Assembly (NCBI GenBank): GCA_021797575.1
Contig: JAJZZN010000003.1
Span: 1 to 64,000, forward strand
Length of the DNA stretch: 64,000 bases
Source of the DNA: Microcaldota archaeon
GTDB lineage: Archaea > Micrarchaeota > Micrarchaeia > Micrarchaeales > Micrarchaeaceae
Direction: 5' to 3'
This document shows, piece by piece, positions 1 to 7,604 of this stretch. Below the pieces are notes generated by a model that was not told the DNA's origin, did no database searches, and saw only the letters and a list, made by a program, of their open reading frames with translations. Positions within the stretch are counted from its first letter, which is position 1. Each line of letters starts with the position of its first letter. Made by a program: the position numbers and the translations under genes.

Positions 1-228
1 TAGAAGCAGGAGCCTGTATTGAAGCCTAGCTGCGTGCTCTTGGTCTATCATATCTGATTTGCTTAAATTGGAGAATACCACCTGCTTTATCATCTTGTAT
101 GGCATCCTGAATTTCTTCCCTTCCTCGACTATCCAGTTCTTAGAATCGTCTATGTTCTGCTTAGATTGCTGTTCTAAATCCTGCTTATAACGCGGCGCGT
201 TCGAAGCGGATTCATCTCTTGTATCCAT
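1..228 (-). CDS. Unknown protein, C-terminal part beyond window edge
   Basis: Reading the minus strand from an ATG at 228 gives 76 codons with no stop up to the window edge, so only the N-terminal part is visible. It begins MDTRDESASNAPRYKQ and is charged and probably helical; no signal peptide or membrane segment is seen. It lies 15 bases downstream of the stop of the radical SAM gene on the same strand, so the two are probably cotranscribed. I do not recognise the family and assign no function. That it is coding rests on the open frame, the ATG and the operon-like spacing. Confidence 0.5.
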   Translation of the reverse strand, partial: MDTRDESASNAPRYKQDLEQQSKQNIDDSKNWIVEEGKKFRMPYKMIKQVVFSNLSKSDMIDQEHAARLQYRLLLL

Positions 229-243
229 ATATCACACCCGCAT

Positions 244-2079
244 TTATGCCTTGACTGCCTGCTCTATGGTCTCTGCTAGCTTCTCGTTGGCAAAGTTAGC
301 AACATGCTTTCCGCCGTTGACTGGCAGTGCGAAATAGTCTATCATCCTGCCGTAGGTCCTCTTGTATGCTTCTGTTGAAGAAAGCTTCTTGACATCCCTC
401 ACGTACTTGTCTGAAGAGTAGTTCCAATTATGGTGGTTCTTCTCCCATTCAGTAGCAGGTATGCTGTACTGCCTCTGTATCTTGTCCCTGTATATCTCTG
501 GGAACACGTTGAACGTGCAGAACGGAAGCACCTCGCCATCTGGCTGTGCATAATGTATGTCGCACTTCTCTACCCTGTGTATATCATATGTATACTCGTC
601 CTGGAAATGCATCATGCCCAGGAACACAGATTTCATCTGGAACTGCCCTACTGATGCGAAGTCGTGCTTCATGAGCACAGACATCAGCAGCTTCGAGAAG
701 TTGACCGACTTCGGCTGGTACTTCTTGTCTATGAACTTCCTGAATCCGACAAGCGACTTCAGCGCCATGATCCTCTTCTCTATCTTGCTCTTGCCTTCCA
801 TCTCGTTTACTGTGTTCTGTATATGCTCCATCAGCCCTTCTAGGTCTACGAACCTAGATATGGGTATTATCTTGTTGTCGCTGTCGAGGAACAGGTATGT
901 GCCTGCGCCGCATGCGAAGTGTATTGACAGGTCGTACTTGTACTCTCCAGACAGTGCCTCTATGAACTTGCTTATTCCTCCTATGTAAGGCACTGAAGCC
1001 CAGTCATCCTTAGCTATCACGCCATTCGTCTGCTCCTCTATCAGCTTTATTGCCCCCGGTATCGATATGCGCTGCTTCTCCCTCATCCTTGTAGGCATCC
1101 TCCCTACTAGCGAAACGGGCTGGAAGTTCACAGCCCTGACTATGTCTATATTGTTGAGCGCGAAGTTTATCATCGCTCCAAGCTCATGGTCGTTTATTGT
1201 CCTTATTACAGTGGGCACCAGCACAACGCTTATGCCAGACTTCCTGCATGCATCAAGTGTAGCGGGTATCTCCCAGTGGTTCTTCGGGTTGGCCCTCGCG
1301 CTCACTCCGTCGTAGCTCATGTAGAGCGTGCTTACTCCGGCATGCCTGAGCTTCACCGCTAGCTCCGGGTTGTTGCCTATGTTTATGCCCGTTGTGTTGA
1401 GCTGGATCTGGTCGAATCCATCCTCCTTTGCCTTCTCTATTATCTCAACTATCCTCGGGTGAAGTGTCGGCTCTCCACCGGTTATCTGAAGCGCGTTTGC
1501 CGGTATGGGCTTCTGGCCTCTGAGGTTCTTGAACAGCTTGTCTAGCTCGTCGAGGCTGGGCTCGTATATCGCTTCGCCCTCCTTTGCATAGAAGAAGCAG
1601 TACCAGCAGCTCAGGTGGCACCTGTTCGTAACTACAACATTTGCAAGGCCAGTGTGCGACTTGTGCCTTTCGCACATTGCGCAGTCAAACGGGCAGTTGG
1701 CGCCCTTTGTCGGGGTTATGACATTCGGATTGTCGAATCCCCTCCCGAAATAATTGTAACGCCTCATCTTCATGTACATGTCATAATCTTCCCAGTACTT
1801 CTCTATAGTCCACTTGTGCTCCGGGCAGTACTTCCTTATCATAACGTTGTCTCCGTCCTTGTATATCGTGCCCTTTATTATCAGCTTGCACTCAGGGCAA
1901 ACCGTCATAGTTTCCTCTATGACTGGCATTTTTTCTATCTCCTCCATTGTCCTGTGGTACACTGCCAAGTGGTCCTCCTTGTTAGTCGCTATCTGGCTCT
2001 GCACTTGACCTGTCTTAGAGGTCACATCTACATGTGTAGCGTCTACATTGCCGGTAGCTTCTACGTTATTGCCATTCAT
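244..2079 (-). CDS. Radical SAM protein, tetraether lipid synthase (Tes)-like
   Basis: The 611-residue protein has the radical SAM signature CHLSCWYC (Cys154, 158, 161), which binds the [4Fe-4S] cluster that cleaves S-adenosylmethionine. Upstream is a CPEC...CPEH set (Cys61, 64, 85), like the rubredoxin-type site of Tes, and a second cluster motif CPFDCAMC (Cys129, 133, 136). Near the C-terminus is another Cys pair in a PDGEVLPFC context. This arrangement fits the COG1964/MJ0619 family, whose founding member joins two archaeol chains into tetraether lipid. The start has a good site (GGTGAATTT before ATG), with a TATA-like element about 40 bases upstream. The first 40 residues are low-complexity and probably variable. 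Family assignment is firm. Tes activity is inferred, since relatives in the family may act on other substrates. Confidence 0.75.
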   Translation of the reverse strand: MNGNNVEATGNVDATHVDVTSKTGQVQSQIATNKEDHLAVYHRTMEEIEKMPVIEETMTVCPECKLIIKGTIYKDGDNVMIRKYCPEHKWTIEKYWEDYDMYMKMRRYNYFGRGFDNPNVITPTKGANCPFDCAMCERHKSHTGLANVVVTNRCHLSCWYCFFYAKEGEAIYEPSLDELDKLFKNLRGQKPIPANALQITGGEPTLHPRIVEIIEKAKEDGFDQIQLNTTGINIGNNPELAVKLRHAGVSTLYMSYDGVSARANPKNHWEIPATLDACRKSGISVVLVPTVIRTINDHELGAMINFALNNIDIVRAVNFQPVSLVGRMPTRMREKQRISIPGAIKLIEEQTNGVIAKDDWASVPYIGGISKFIEALSGEYKYDLSIHFACGAGTYLFLDSDNKIIPISRFVDLEGLMEHIQNTVNEMEGKSKIEKRIMALKSLVGFRKFIDKKYQPKSVNFSKLLMSVLMKHDFASVGQFQMKSVFLGMMHFQDEYTYDIHRVEKCDIHYAQPDGEVLPFCTFNVFPEIYRDKIQRQYSIPATEWEKNHHNWNYSSDKYVRDVKKLSSTEAYKRTYGRMIDYFALPVNGGKHVANFANEKLAETIEQAVKA

Positions 2080-2204
2080 AAATTCACCATACCTTGTTGA
2101 AAAGTGATTTAGAAAGTATTTAAAGTGTTTCGGCGCAGAATTTTACATTTCTTCAAAAAATGCACGCCAAACCAGCACTGCAATGAGGATTCATAATGCA
2201 AAAA

Positions 2205-2250
2205 GGGCGCGGCCAAAAAGGCCGCACTTAAGGTTTGGGGCTTTGAAAAT
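2205..2250. repeat. Hairpin plus conserved box, copy 1
   Basis: A perfect 6-bp stem GCGGCC/GGCCGC (2209-2214 with 2220-2225, loop AAAAA) is followed by the box TTAAGGTTTGGGGCTTT. A second copy with an unrelated stem but nearly the same box lies at 2815-2855. This copy sits just after the stop of the 111-codon gene and upstream of the radical SAM gene, so it could be a terminator, a processing site or a leader element. Confidence 0.5.
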
Positions 2251-2255
2251 CAGTG

Positions 2256-2591
2256 TCATTTCCTGTATTTGTAATAGCTGGTTATTTCTCCGAACTTGCT
2301 GTCTATCTTCCTGTGTATATACCCATACACATCATCTGGCTCCTTTCCATCGCGGAACCGCGTCTTAACTATGAAGCCGTAATCCCCGTCAGTAACGTAA
2401 ACCTCCTCAACATCGTCGAAGCTTATGAGCTTCTCTGCGACTGTGTCAGGGTCTGCATTATCCTTGGGGTTCACAAGGTAGAACTTGTAGAACCTCTTTC
2501 CGTCGCGCTTTATGCTGTATTGCTGCTCTTTCTTCGCGAAGAGCGTTTTAGCCGCACTTTTGGAACTCGCGTTCCCGTTTCCCACCACCAT
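2256..2591 (-). CDS. Small protein with RAM-like ligand-binding fold
   Basis: A 111-residue basic protein. Residues from about 45 to 100 (LISFDDVEEVYVTDGDYGF and following) have the pattern of the C-terminal RAM domain of Lrp/AsnC regulators, a beta-alpha-beta fold that usually binds amino acids. No helix-turn-helix is visible, so it may be a stand-alone RAM protein or only resemble one. Its start lies 4 bases downstream of the stop of the 62-codon gene, so the two form an operon. Function is unknown; the fold is a weak pattern match. Confidence 0.55.
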   Translation of the reverse strand: MVVGNGNASSKSAAKTLFAKKEQQYSIKRDGKRFYKFYLVNPKDNADPDTVAEKLISFDDVEEVYVTDGDYGFIVKTRFRDGKEPDDVYGYIHRKIDSKFGEITSYYKYRK

Positions 2592-2595
2592 GAAA

Positions 2596-2784
2596 TCACT
2601 TTTTATTATAATTGAGAAGCTCGGCCATCGTCATGGTCTTCTTCGTGCCGTTGAGCGCCTCTGGCGATTCGTCATATTCTATATGCCATGAATTCTCGCC
2701 GTCCTTTACAACTCTGACAGGCCTCTTGTCATCATCAAGCACGTGCTCTTTATTCGCTCTATGTATTATTCCCATGGTTACCAC
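2596..2784 (-). CDS. Unknown 62-residue protein
   Basis: A short acidic-and-basic protein starting MVTMGIIHRANKEHV, with no membrane segment, metal motif or recognised family. Support for coding is its tight spacing (4 bases) to the downstream RAM-like gene on the same strand and a reasonable hydrophilic composition. The second Met (residue 4) is an equally good start. A hairpin box lies about 30-70 bases upstream. Confidence 0.5.
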   Translation of the reverse strand: MVTMGIIHRANKEHVLDDDKRPVRVVKDGENSWHIEYDESPEALNGTKKTMTMAELLNYNKK

Positions 2785-3144
2785 TGCAGTTTGGTGTTGA
2801 AATCATAAAGTGGATGCGCACCGATGCGGTGCGCACCTAAGGTTTGGGGTTTAAGAAAAACAAGCATATTGATGGGAGCGGAGTTGGGTGTGGGTATTTG
2901 CAATGGAATTACAAATCCTCGTATTGTTTCCAATACATGTTCCACTCCCACCATAGTTTATTTTACGCCTGATTTTGTATATATAAAATGGGTTGCCATA
3001 ATCCTGCCTGTGTGCACGCGTGCGATATACTGATAAAGTTATTTCATATATATCGCAAATTTTAACATATAATTATTATAATATTCATTCGTAATACTAT
3101 TATAATAGATAATATATAAATAATATTATTTTAATAATAATACT
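2785..3144. other. Intergenic region between divergent genes
   Basis: About 360 bases without a convincing gene. It holds the second hairpin box (2815-2855), then mixed sequence, and from about 3035 to 3140 a very AT-rich tract with many TATA-like stretches directly ahead of the Lrp-type regulator. The AT-rich part is probably the promoter and may be autoregulated, as is common for Lrp proteins. I see no tRNA, no clear ORF and no origin-type repeats. Confidence 0.5.
2815..2855. repeat. Hairpin plus conserved box, copy 2
   Basis: A perfect 8-bp stem TGCGCACC/GGTGCGCA (2815-2822 with 2828-2835, loop GATGC) runs into the box CTAAGGTTTGGGGTTTAAG. The stem sequence differs from copy 1, but hairpin position and box are kept, which points to structure being conserved. 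It lies upstream of the minus-strand 62-codon gene. Confidence 0.5.
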
Positions 3145-4722
3145 ATGCAAAGGGATAAACTTCCAAAGCTAATCAGGGAAAGGATAGACGCGCTTGAAAG
3201 CGAACTTAACAAAAAGCTCTCGGTTCTTCGTGTTTATAGGGGCAACTATTACATATACTCGTATGAAAGGGCCATTTCAAAGGCAAGGGGCAAGAAGGGC
3301 CCGATAGTGAGATACATCGGCAAAATAGACGAATCGGGTACCTTCAAGGAGCCAAGGTACAAGAGTGCAGCACCTTTTCCTGAGCAAACAGGCATGAACC
3401 CCAAGGTAAGGGCCGCAATAGACAGGCTCAAGGCACAGAACATGGAGATAAGCGTAATACCGGCAAAAGACGCTTTCTATGTATATGATATAAGGTTCCT
3501 GGAAAAGCCGCAGTGCATAGGCACCATAGACAGCAATGGCCGTATGCACGGAATAATAGGAAAGGAAGAAGCAAAAGCAGGGAAGAAGAAAGAATTGGAC
3601 CGGGCAGATCTGGCAATCCTCAGGTGCCTGAGCATGAACGCCAGGATGCCAATAAGCAGCATAGCTGAGATAGCCGGCATCACGCCTCAAGCTGCTTCCA
3701 GGAAAAAGGCTGTTCTAGAAAAGAAATACGGGATAAAGTATTTTGCAGAGATAGACTTATACGAGCTAGGTTACAGCATGTTCCTCTGTTTTGTAAAATT
3801 CGATGACTTGGTGCCAAATGCGGAAGACTTGAGAGTGGCATTGGCAAAAGAGCCGAGAGTGCAGCTCGCAATGCTCACAAAAGGACCGTACGATCTAGTA
3901 ATATACCTGCTTGCAAACGATAGCAATGACGCTACAATTAACATATACAACTTGAGGAAGGGTTCTCTAAAAGAATATAAATCGACATGGTACATGGGGC
4001 CATACAACAACTATTATGGTTATGTGCCTTTGAGGGATGAGTTCTTCGACATAATAGAAGAAACAAAGGTATGGGAGAGGAGCAGCGAAGAACCCACGAA
4101 GCCGAAAGGCAAGATGACAGTTACGGAATACACAGTACTAAGGGATATGAATACAAACGGCATGTCAACTTTCTCTGATATAGCCGAACGCTTCAAACTA
4201 AAGCCGCAGAACGTCAGATATGCATATTACGCGTTGAAGGAGAAGTACAAGTACCTTACAAGGATAACTGCAAGCCTTGCAAATGCAGAATTCAAGTACT
4301 TAGCAATGATAATAATGAAAATAAATAACATGTCTGCATTCCAGGATACAAGGAAAAATCTTATGCTGAATGTTGTCGAAGAAGCCTACCCAACAAACAA
4401 ATATGCACTAGAAGGTGATATATCAACTCCTGACGGTGTCATATTCATAGCACCCATATACAGAGAAGGTAATCTGGATATGCTTAAGAATAACCTTCTG
4501 AACACTGTGCGAGGGATAACTTTGGAGGACCTAGTAGTAGAAGAGATACTAATAGGCAGGCTCTCATACAGGCTTTTCGATAACATGTACTCTATGCAGT
4601 ACAAACCTTTGGTAGAAAAGTATAGGATCAAGACCTATAAAGGCCTTATAAATTATGATACCGAACAATACGAACGCATAGAATACAACGAAACAGATAT
4701 GAGCAACACTAAAGAAGAATAG
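3145..4722 (+). CDS. Multidomain Lrp/AsnC-type transcriptional regulator
   Basis: 525 residues in five parts. Residues 1-75 contain a segment ending VRYIGKIDESGTF, like the N-terminal region of some IS-type transposases. A less clear segment follows to about 150. Then comes a winged helix (about 152-195, ELDRADLAILRCL to RKKAVLEKKYGI), a RAM-like region (about 195-300), a second helix-turn-helix (about 315-365, TVTEYTVLRDMNTNG) and a second RAM-like region (about 370-490). Lrp proteins bind DNA as oligomers and respond to amino acids; two fused HTH-RAM units could act as a built-in dimer. The gene stands alone behind a strongly AT-rich promoter. Its C-terminal coding end is partly duplicated at 4936-5166. 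The DNA-binding role is well supported; targets are unknown. Confidence 0.7.
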   Translation: MQRDKLPKLIRERIDALESELNKKLSVLRVYRGNYYIYSYERAISKARGKKGPIVRYIGKIDESGTFKEPRYKSAAPFPEQTGMNPKVRAAIDRLKAQNMEISVIPAKDAFYVYDIRFLEKPQCIGTIDSNGRMHGIIGKEEAKAGKKKELDRADLAILRCLSMNARMPISSIAEIAGITPQAASRKKAVLEKKYGIKYFAEIDLYELGYSMFLCFVKFDDLVPNAEDLRVALAKEPRVQLAMLTKGPYDLVIYLLANDSNDATINIYNLRKGSLKEYKSTWYMGPYNNYYGYVPLRDEFFDIIEETKVWERSSEEPTKPKGKMTVTEYTVLRDMNTNGMSTFSDIAERFKLKPQNVRYAYYALKEKYKYLTRITASLANAEFKYLAMIIMKINNMSAFQDTRKNLMLNVVEEAYPTNKYALEGDISTPDGVIFIAPIYREGNLDMLKNNLLNTVRGITLEDLVVEEILIGRLSYRLFDNMYSMQYKPLVEKYRIKTYKGLINYDTEQYERIEYNETDMSNTKEE

Positions 4723-4789
4723 ATATACTAAAAATAAAATAAAATCTTTATCCTCCGCCTCTTCCTTCCCCTGGTCCTCCCATATATTT

Positions 4790-4857
4790 CACCTGCTTCT
4801 GCATCTCTGGAAGGATTTAAATACCTTTCTTTGCGGATTTTGCACCGAAAGTAATGC
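4790..4857 (-). repeat. Duplicated promoter/leader segment, copy 1
   Basis: A 68-base segment that matches 5441-5507 at most positions. Read on the minus strand it contains an archaeal TATA box (GGTATTTAAATCC) and ends in a Shine-Dalgarno-like AGGTGA, followed 4 bases later by an ATG opening only an 11-codon frame (MGGPGEGRGGG). So it looks like a promoter and leader whose original gene has been lost. Confidence 0.6.
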
Positions 4858-4935
4858 GGAAAACAAACAAACTTCTGCATCCATTTATGTTTATAAGTAC
4901 ACATTCTGAAAGTGATACAGAACTAATAAAAAGAG

Positions 4936-5166
4936 GTGATTATTGGCAGGTTGTGCTATCGGCTTTTCGACAACACGTATTCATTGCAGTATAAGCGCCT
5001 AGTAGAAACTTACAAAGTCAAAACATATTCGGGAAAAATACTCTACTATAAAGATCAAACTGAAGAGCCAAACACTAGTGAAGAAATAGACCTAAATACA
5101 AGTAACACTAATGTCAGTCCTTCCCCTGATTGGCAAATTAGCAATAAATATTGGCACCCAAAATAA
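4936..5166 (+). pseudogene. Decayed copy of the C-terminal end of the Lrp-type regulator
   Basis: The frame opens with a GTG and reads IIGRLCYRLFDNTYSLQYKR, closely matching residues near 470-490 of the upstream regulator (ILIGRLSYRLFDNMYSMQYK). It then drifts into an unrelated tail. Stop codons lie just upstream in frame, so only about the last 50-60 codons of the ancestral gene remain. Together with the duplicated promoter segments at 4790 and 5441 this marks an old tandem duplication. A translated small protein cannot be ruled out, but a gene remnant is the simplest reading. Confidence 0.65.
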
Positions 5167-5190
5167 GAACCAATTTCTGGATGAAAGGTC

Positions 5191-5427
5191 CTACCTGTCC
5201 GTCCTTTTACCCAAATATACTAGCTTAGTTTTCGAAGGCTTAGTCTGATCCATTTCAGGAATATTGCATTTGCATCCCCACTTGCAATCCAAAGTAATTA
5301 CATGTCCAGCGGGCCAGTGTGGGAAACCCAAGAGTTTACTTCTTGAGATGTGATGCAACCATTTGGAATTGAAATTAACCACAGAATGCCCACAATTCTT
5401 ACAGACATTAAATTCCAAACGATCCAT
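5191..5427 (-). CDS. Small Cys/His-rich protein, probable zinc binder
   Basis: From the ATG at 5427 the frame gives 78 residues containing CKNCGH near the N-terminus, two further His in HH, and CKWGCKC in the C-terminal half. This spacing suggests a small zinc-binding domain, but I do not recognise the family. The upstream in-frame TTG at 5433 is an alternative start. The duplicated promoter segment (5441-5507) lies directly ahead and supplies a TATA box and an AGGTGA site, which supports expression. It faces the decayed regulator copy tail to tail. Confidence 0.45.
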   Translation of the reverse strand: MDRLEFNVCKNCGHSVVNFNSKWLHHISRSKLLGFPHWPAGHVITLDCKWGCKCNIPEMDQTKPSKTKLVYLGKRTDR

Positions 5428-5440
5428 ATTCAAAAACCAT

Positions 5441-5507
5441 CACCTGTTTCAGCATCTCTGGAAGTATTAAAATACTTTCTTTGCGGATTTTGCACCAAAC
5501 GTAATGC
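5441..5507 (-). repeat. Duplicated promoter/leader segment, copy 2
   Basis: The partner of the segment at 4790-4857. The near-palindromic TATA region has changed on both arms (AAGG..CCTT in copy 1, AAGT..ACTT here), so symmetry is kept. On the minus strand it ends in CAGGTGATGG just upstream of the small Cys/His-rich gene and is probably its promoter. Confidence 0.6.
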
Positions 5508-5586
5508 AAAATGCATAGGCGGGCTGCGTCCATCATGCTCGTCGATGCAAGAGTAAGCCTTAGCCCACAAGCGCATAATATTATCT

Positions 5587-6639
5587 CTAAACCCTGTTTG
5601 GGTGCTTTCCTGTGTTTTCGTGCCTTCCCCTGTTCCTCCTATCGCCTTTGTTGCCTCCCCACTGCGCGTTCCTGTTGCCTTGGTGCTCCTTTTTCCTGCC
5701 TCCCCATCCTGCGCCCCTGTTTCCAGTGTTCCTTCTTGTGAACTGCTGCCTTTCCGGCTTCTTCTCCCTTGGAGGGCTGTTCTTCACCTTTTCTACGGCC
5801 TTCTCCAGGTCATCCTTTAGCTTATCAGCTATGAAGCGCTTCGAATAGAAATCGGCCTTCAGTGCTATGGCGAGCTTGGTAGCATATATCCTTGCAATCC
5901 TGCCTCTTGTGTCCCTCGGTGCTGCCGACACAGCAGGAAGCTTGAACAGTATCCCGTATTTGGGCGGCTTGCTGCCGAACTTTATGTGCTTGAACAGCGC
6001 CTTCTCCGCGCCCAGCAGCTGTATTGTGCTTGCAGGCATCGTCGCCATCTTTTCCATTGAGCCGGCCCTGCTCAGCATCTCCGCCATTATCTTGTCGTCT
6101 GTCAAGTATACTGAATTAGGCATAATTGATGTAGCAGTCGCCTTTATGTATTCCGACAGTCTGTCAAGCGTGTCCTGAGTAAGCCTAAGGTATTCGGAGA
6201 ACGACGATATAGCCTTAGCTTCTTCGCTGCCCAACTCCCTTCCGGAGCTGTTCTTCACCTTTTCGAACGCATCCCTTGCGCTCTCCTCGTCTCCCAATGC
6301 CTTGCCCAGCCTGTCCTCGCTCATGTCGTGATCGGCAAGCATCTTCACAAGCTCTACCAGGCTCGAAGGATTAGTTATCTTTATCTCAGGCACGTACAGG
6401 CCGAACCATTCGCTCAGCCTCTCGAACACGAGGTTGTAGCCCTTCGACATGTCAAGATAGGCGTTTATCGCCTGCATCAGCGCGAATTCCTCATTGGAGT
6501 ACTTCTCCTTTATCTGCCCCTTGACCTGGTCAAGCAGCATGCTGTGCAGGTCCTTGCCCATGCCTTCATCCTGGCTCGCGCCAGCTTCAGATTCTTCCAA
6601 TATAACACCGCATTGAAATGCAACAAAACCTATTGCCAT
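5587..6639 (-). CDS. Nop5/Nop56-58 family C/D-box sRNP core protein, short N-terminus
   Basis: Nop5 bridges L7Ae and fibrillarin in the box C/D RNP that guides 2'-O-methylation of rRNA and tRNA. The NOP domain is clear at about residues 200-265 (PASTIQLLGAEKALFKHIKF, then GSKPPKYGILF), and the coiled-coil region lies ahead of it (about 50-190). The C-terminal 65 residues are Arg/Gly/Asn-rich. The usual 100-120-residue fibrillarin-binding domain is cut to about 50 poorly conserved residues. A TATA-like ATTTATA lies only about 10 bases before the first ATG, so the true start may be the Met near residue 27. L24e is directly upstream; L7Ae, its partner, is in the same gene string. No fibrillarin gene is in the window. 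Confidence 0.85.
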   Translation of the reverse strand: MAIGFVAFQCGVILEESEAGASQDEGMGKDLHSMLLDQVKGQIKEKYSNEEFALMQAINAYLDMSKGYNLVFERLSEWFGLYVPEIKITNPSSLVELVKMLADHDMSEDRLGKALGDEESARDAFEKVKNSSGRELGSEEAKAISSFSEYLRLTQDTLDRLSEYIKATATSIMPNSVYLTDDKIMAEMLSRAGSMEKMATMPASTIQLLGAEKALFKHIKFGSKPPKYGILFKLPAVSAAPRDTRGRIARIYATKLAIALKADFYSKRFIADKLKDDLEKAVEKVKNSPPREKKPERQQFTRRNTGNRGAGWGGRKKEHQGNRNAQWGGNKGDRRNRGRHENTGKHPNRV

Positions 6640-6707
6640 CTAACCTATAAATATGTTGGGTAGAACGGTGTGCATGCATATGTGCATTATGCATAAGAAT
6701 GCGCGGT

Positions 6708-6896
6708 TCACTGCGCTTTCTGCTTCTGGGTCTCGTGCTTCCTTTCCTTTGTCTCCTTCTTGTTGAACTTCCTCTTCATCTGCACGTCGTTCTTGAAGCA
6801 CCTGCTCGAGCAATAGTACTTTATCAGGCCCGTGTTGTAGACGAACATGGTGCCAGTGCCTTTCTTTATCTCAGTAGAGCAATATGCACACTTCAT
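6708..6896 (-). CDS. rpl24e: Ribosomal protein L24e
   Basis: 62 residues with the zinc-ribbon pattern CAYC...CSSRC (Cys3, 6, 33, 37) and the L24e sequence TGTMFVYNTGLIKYYCSS, then a basic tail. It belongs to the large ribosomal subunit. It lies 10 bases after S28e in the common archaeal order L7Ae-S28e-L24e. In many archaea NDK and IF-2 come next; here Nop5 does. Confidence 0.93.
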   Translation of the reverse strand: MKCAYCSTEIKKGTGTMFVYNTGLIKYYCSSRCFKNDVQMKRKFNKKETKERKHETQKQKAQ

Positions 6897-6906
6897 ATGA
6901 GCACCA

Positions 6907-7152
6907 TCACTTCACGCGTATCTCCCTGGCCTCCCTGTTCGTATCAGGCAGCCTTACCTTGTCCCCTATCTTTACAGGGCCGAGCATGTTCCTCCTTATT
7001 ATCCTGTCCTTGTCCCTTCCTTCAAGTATCTTGCAGCTCACCGAGTATATCTCGCCGTAAATGCCTGTCTTCCTCCTTCTCTCTACATCGACTATCTCAG
7101 CCAGGTAGCCTGAGAAGCTCATCGAGGGTGTGGGTTGTTGCTGGTCTGCCAT
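6907..7152 (-). CDS. rps28e: Ribosomal protein S28e
   Basis: 81 residues. The core reads AEIVDVERRRKTGIYGEI and ends with the family C-terminus REAREIRVK. S28e is a small-subunit protein near the mRNA exit. It has about 10 extra N-terminal residues (MADQQQPTPS). It starts 13 bases after L7Ae stops. Confidence 0.92.
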   Translation of the reverse strand: MADQQQPTPSMSFSGYLAEIVDVERRRKTGIYGEIYSVSCKILEGRDKDRIIRRNMLGPVKIGDKVRLPDTNREAREIRVK

Positions 7153-7165
7153 AGTGCATCATCAT

Positions 7166-7537
7166 TTACTTTTGCTGCTTCCCTGTAACTAGGGATATGA
7201 CCTCCTTTATCGCGCCGTCGGCATTGCCCCTGCTTTCCACGGCAACCGCCGCGCACGGAGTATTGAGGCCGATGCTCTTGCCGAGGTCTGCCTTCTTCGG
7301 GACATAGCTGTACGCTATGCCTTTTTGCTCGCACAGCCCAGGAAGGTGCATGACAACTTCCTCTGGCTCTATGTCCTCAGCCATGACGACGAATGTGGCA
7401 AGGCCGCGCTCGACGCTCTTCGTTACCTCGTTAACGCCCTTCTTTATCGTCCCTGACTGCTTAGCCAGCTGCAATGCCTCGTAGGTCTTTGAAGCCGCTT
7501 CCTCTACCACTTCGAATTTCACGTATGATTTTGCCAT
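7166..7537 (-). CDS. rpl7ae: Ribosomal protein L7Ae, kink-turn binding
   Basis: L7Ae binds kink-turns in 23S rRNA, C/D and H/ACA guide RNAs and archaeal RNase P. The sequence shows the family landmarks MAKSYVKFEV, GVNEVTKSVERG, VVMAEDIEPEEVVMHLPGLC and a C-terminal AAVAVESRGNA. I choose the ATG at 7537 because GGTGAA sits 4 bases ahead; a GTG at 7546 lies inside that site. A TATA element near 7605-7620 gives this group its own promoter, separate from EF-2. Confidence 0.93.
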   Translation of the reverse strand: MAKSYVKFEVVEEAASKTYEALQLAKQSGTIKKGVNEVTKSVERGLATFVVMAEDIEPEEVVMHLPGLCEQKGIAYSYVPKKADLGKSIGLNTPCAAVAVESRGNADGAIKEVISLVTGKQQK

Positions 7538-7604
7538 AATGTTCACCGTCGGTTTTTACGTCATCCAGTAAATACAAATAACGAGCCGTAATTATAGTTC
7601 TATC

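Noticed and set aside
3035-3140. Replication origin in the AT-rich tract
   Set aside because: There are no paired ORB-like repeats and no cdc6/orc gene beside it; it is more simply the promoter of the regulator.
4936-5166. A separate functional 76-residue protein
   Set aside because: Its first half copies the C-terminus of the adjacent regulator and an in-frame stop precedes it, so a gene remnant is more likely.
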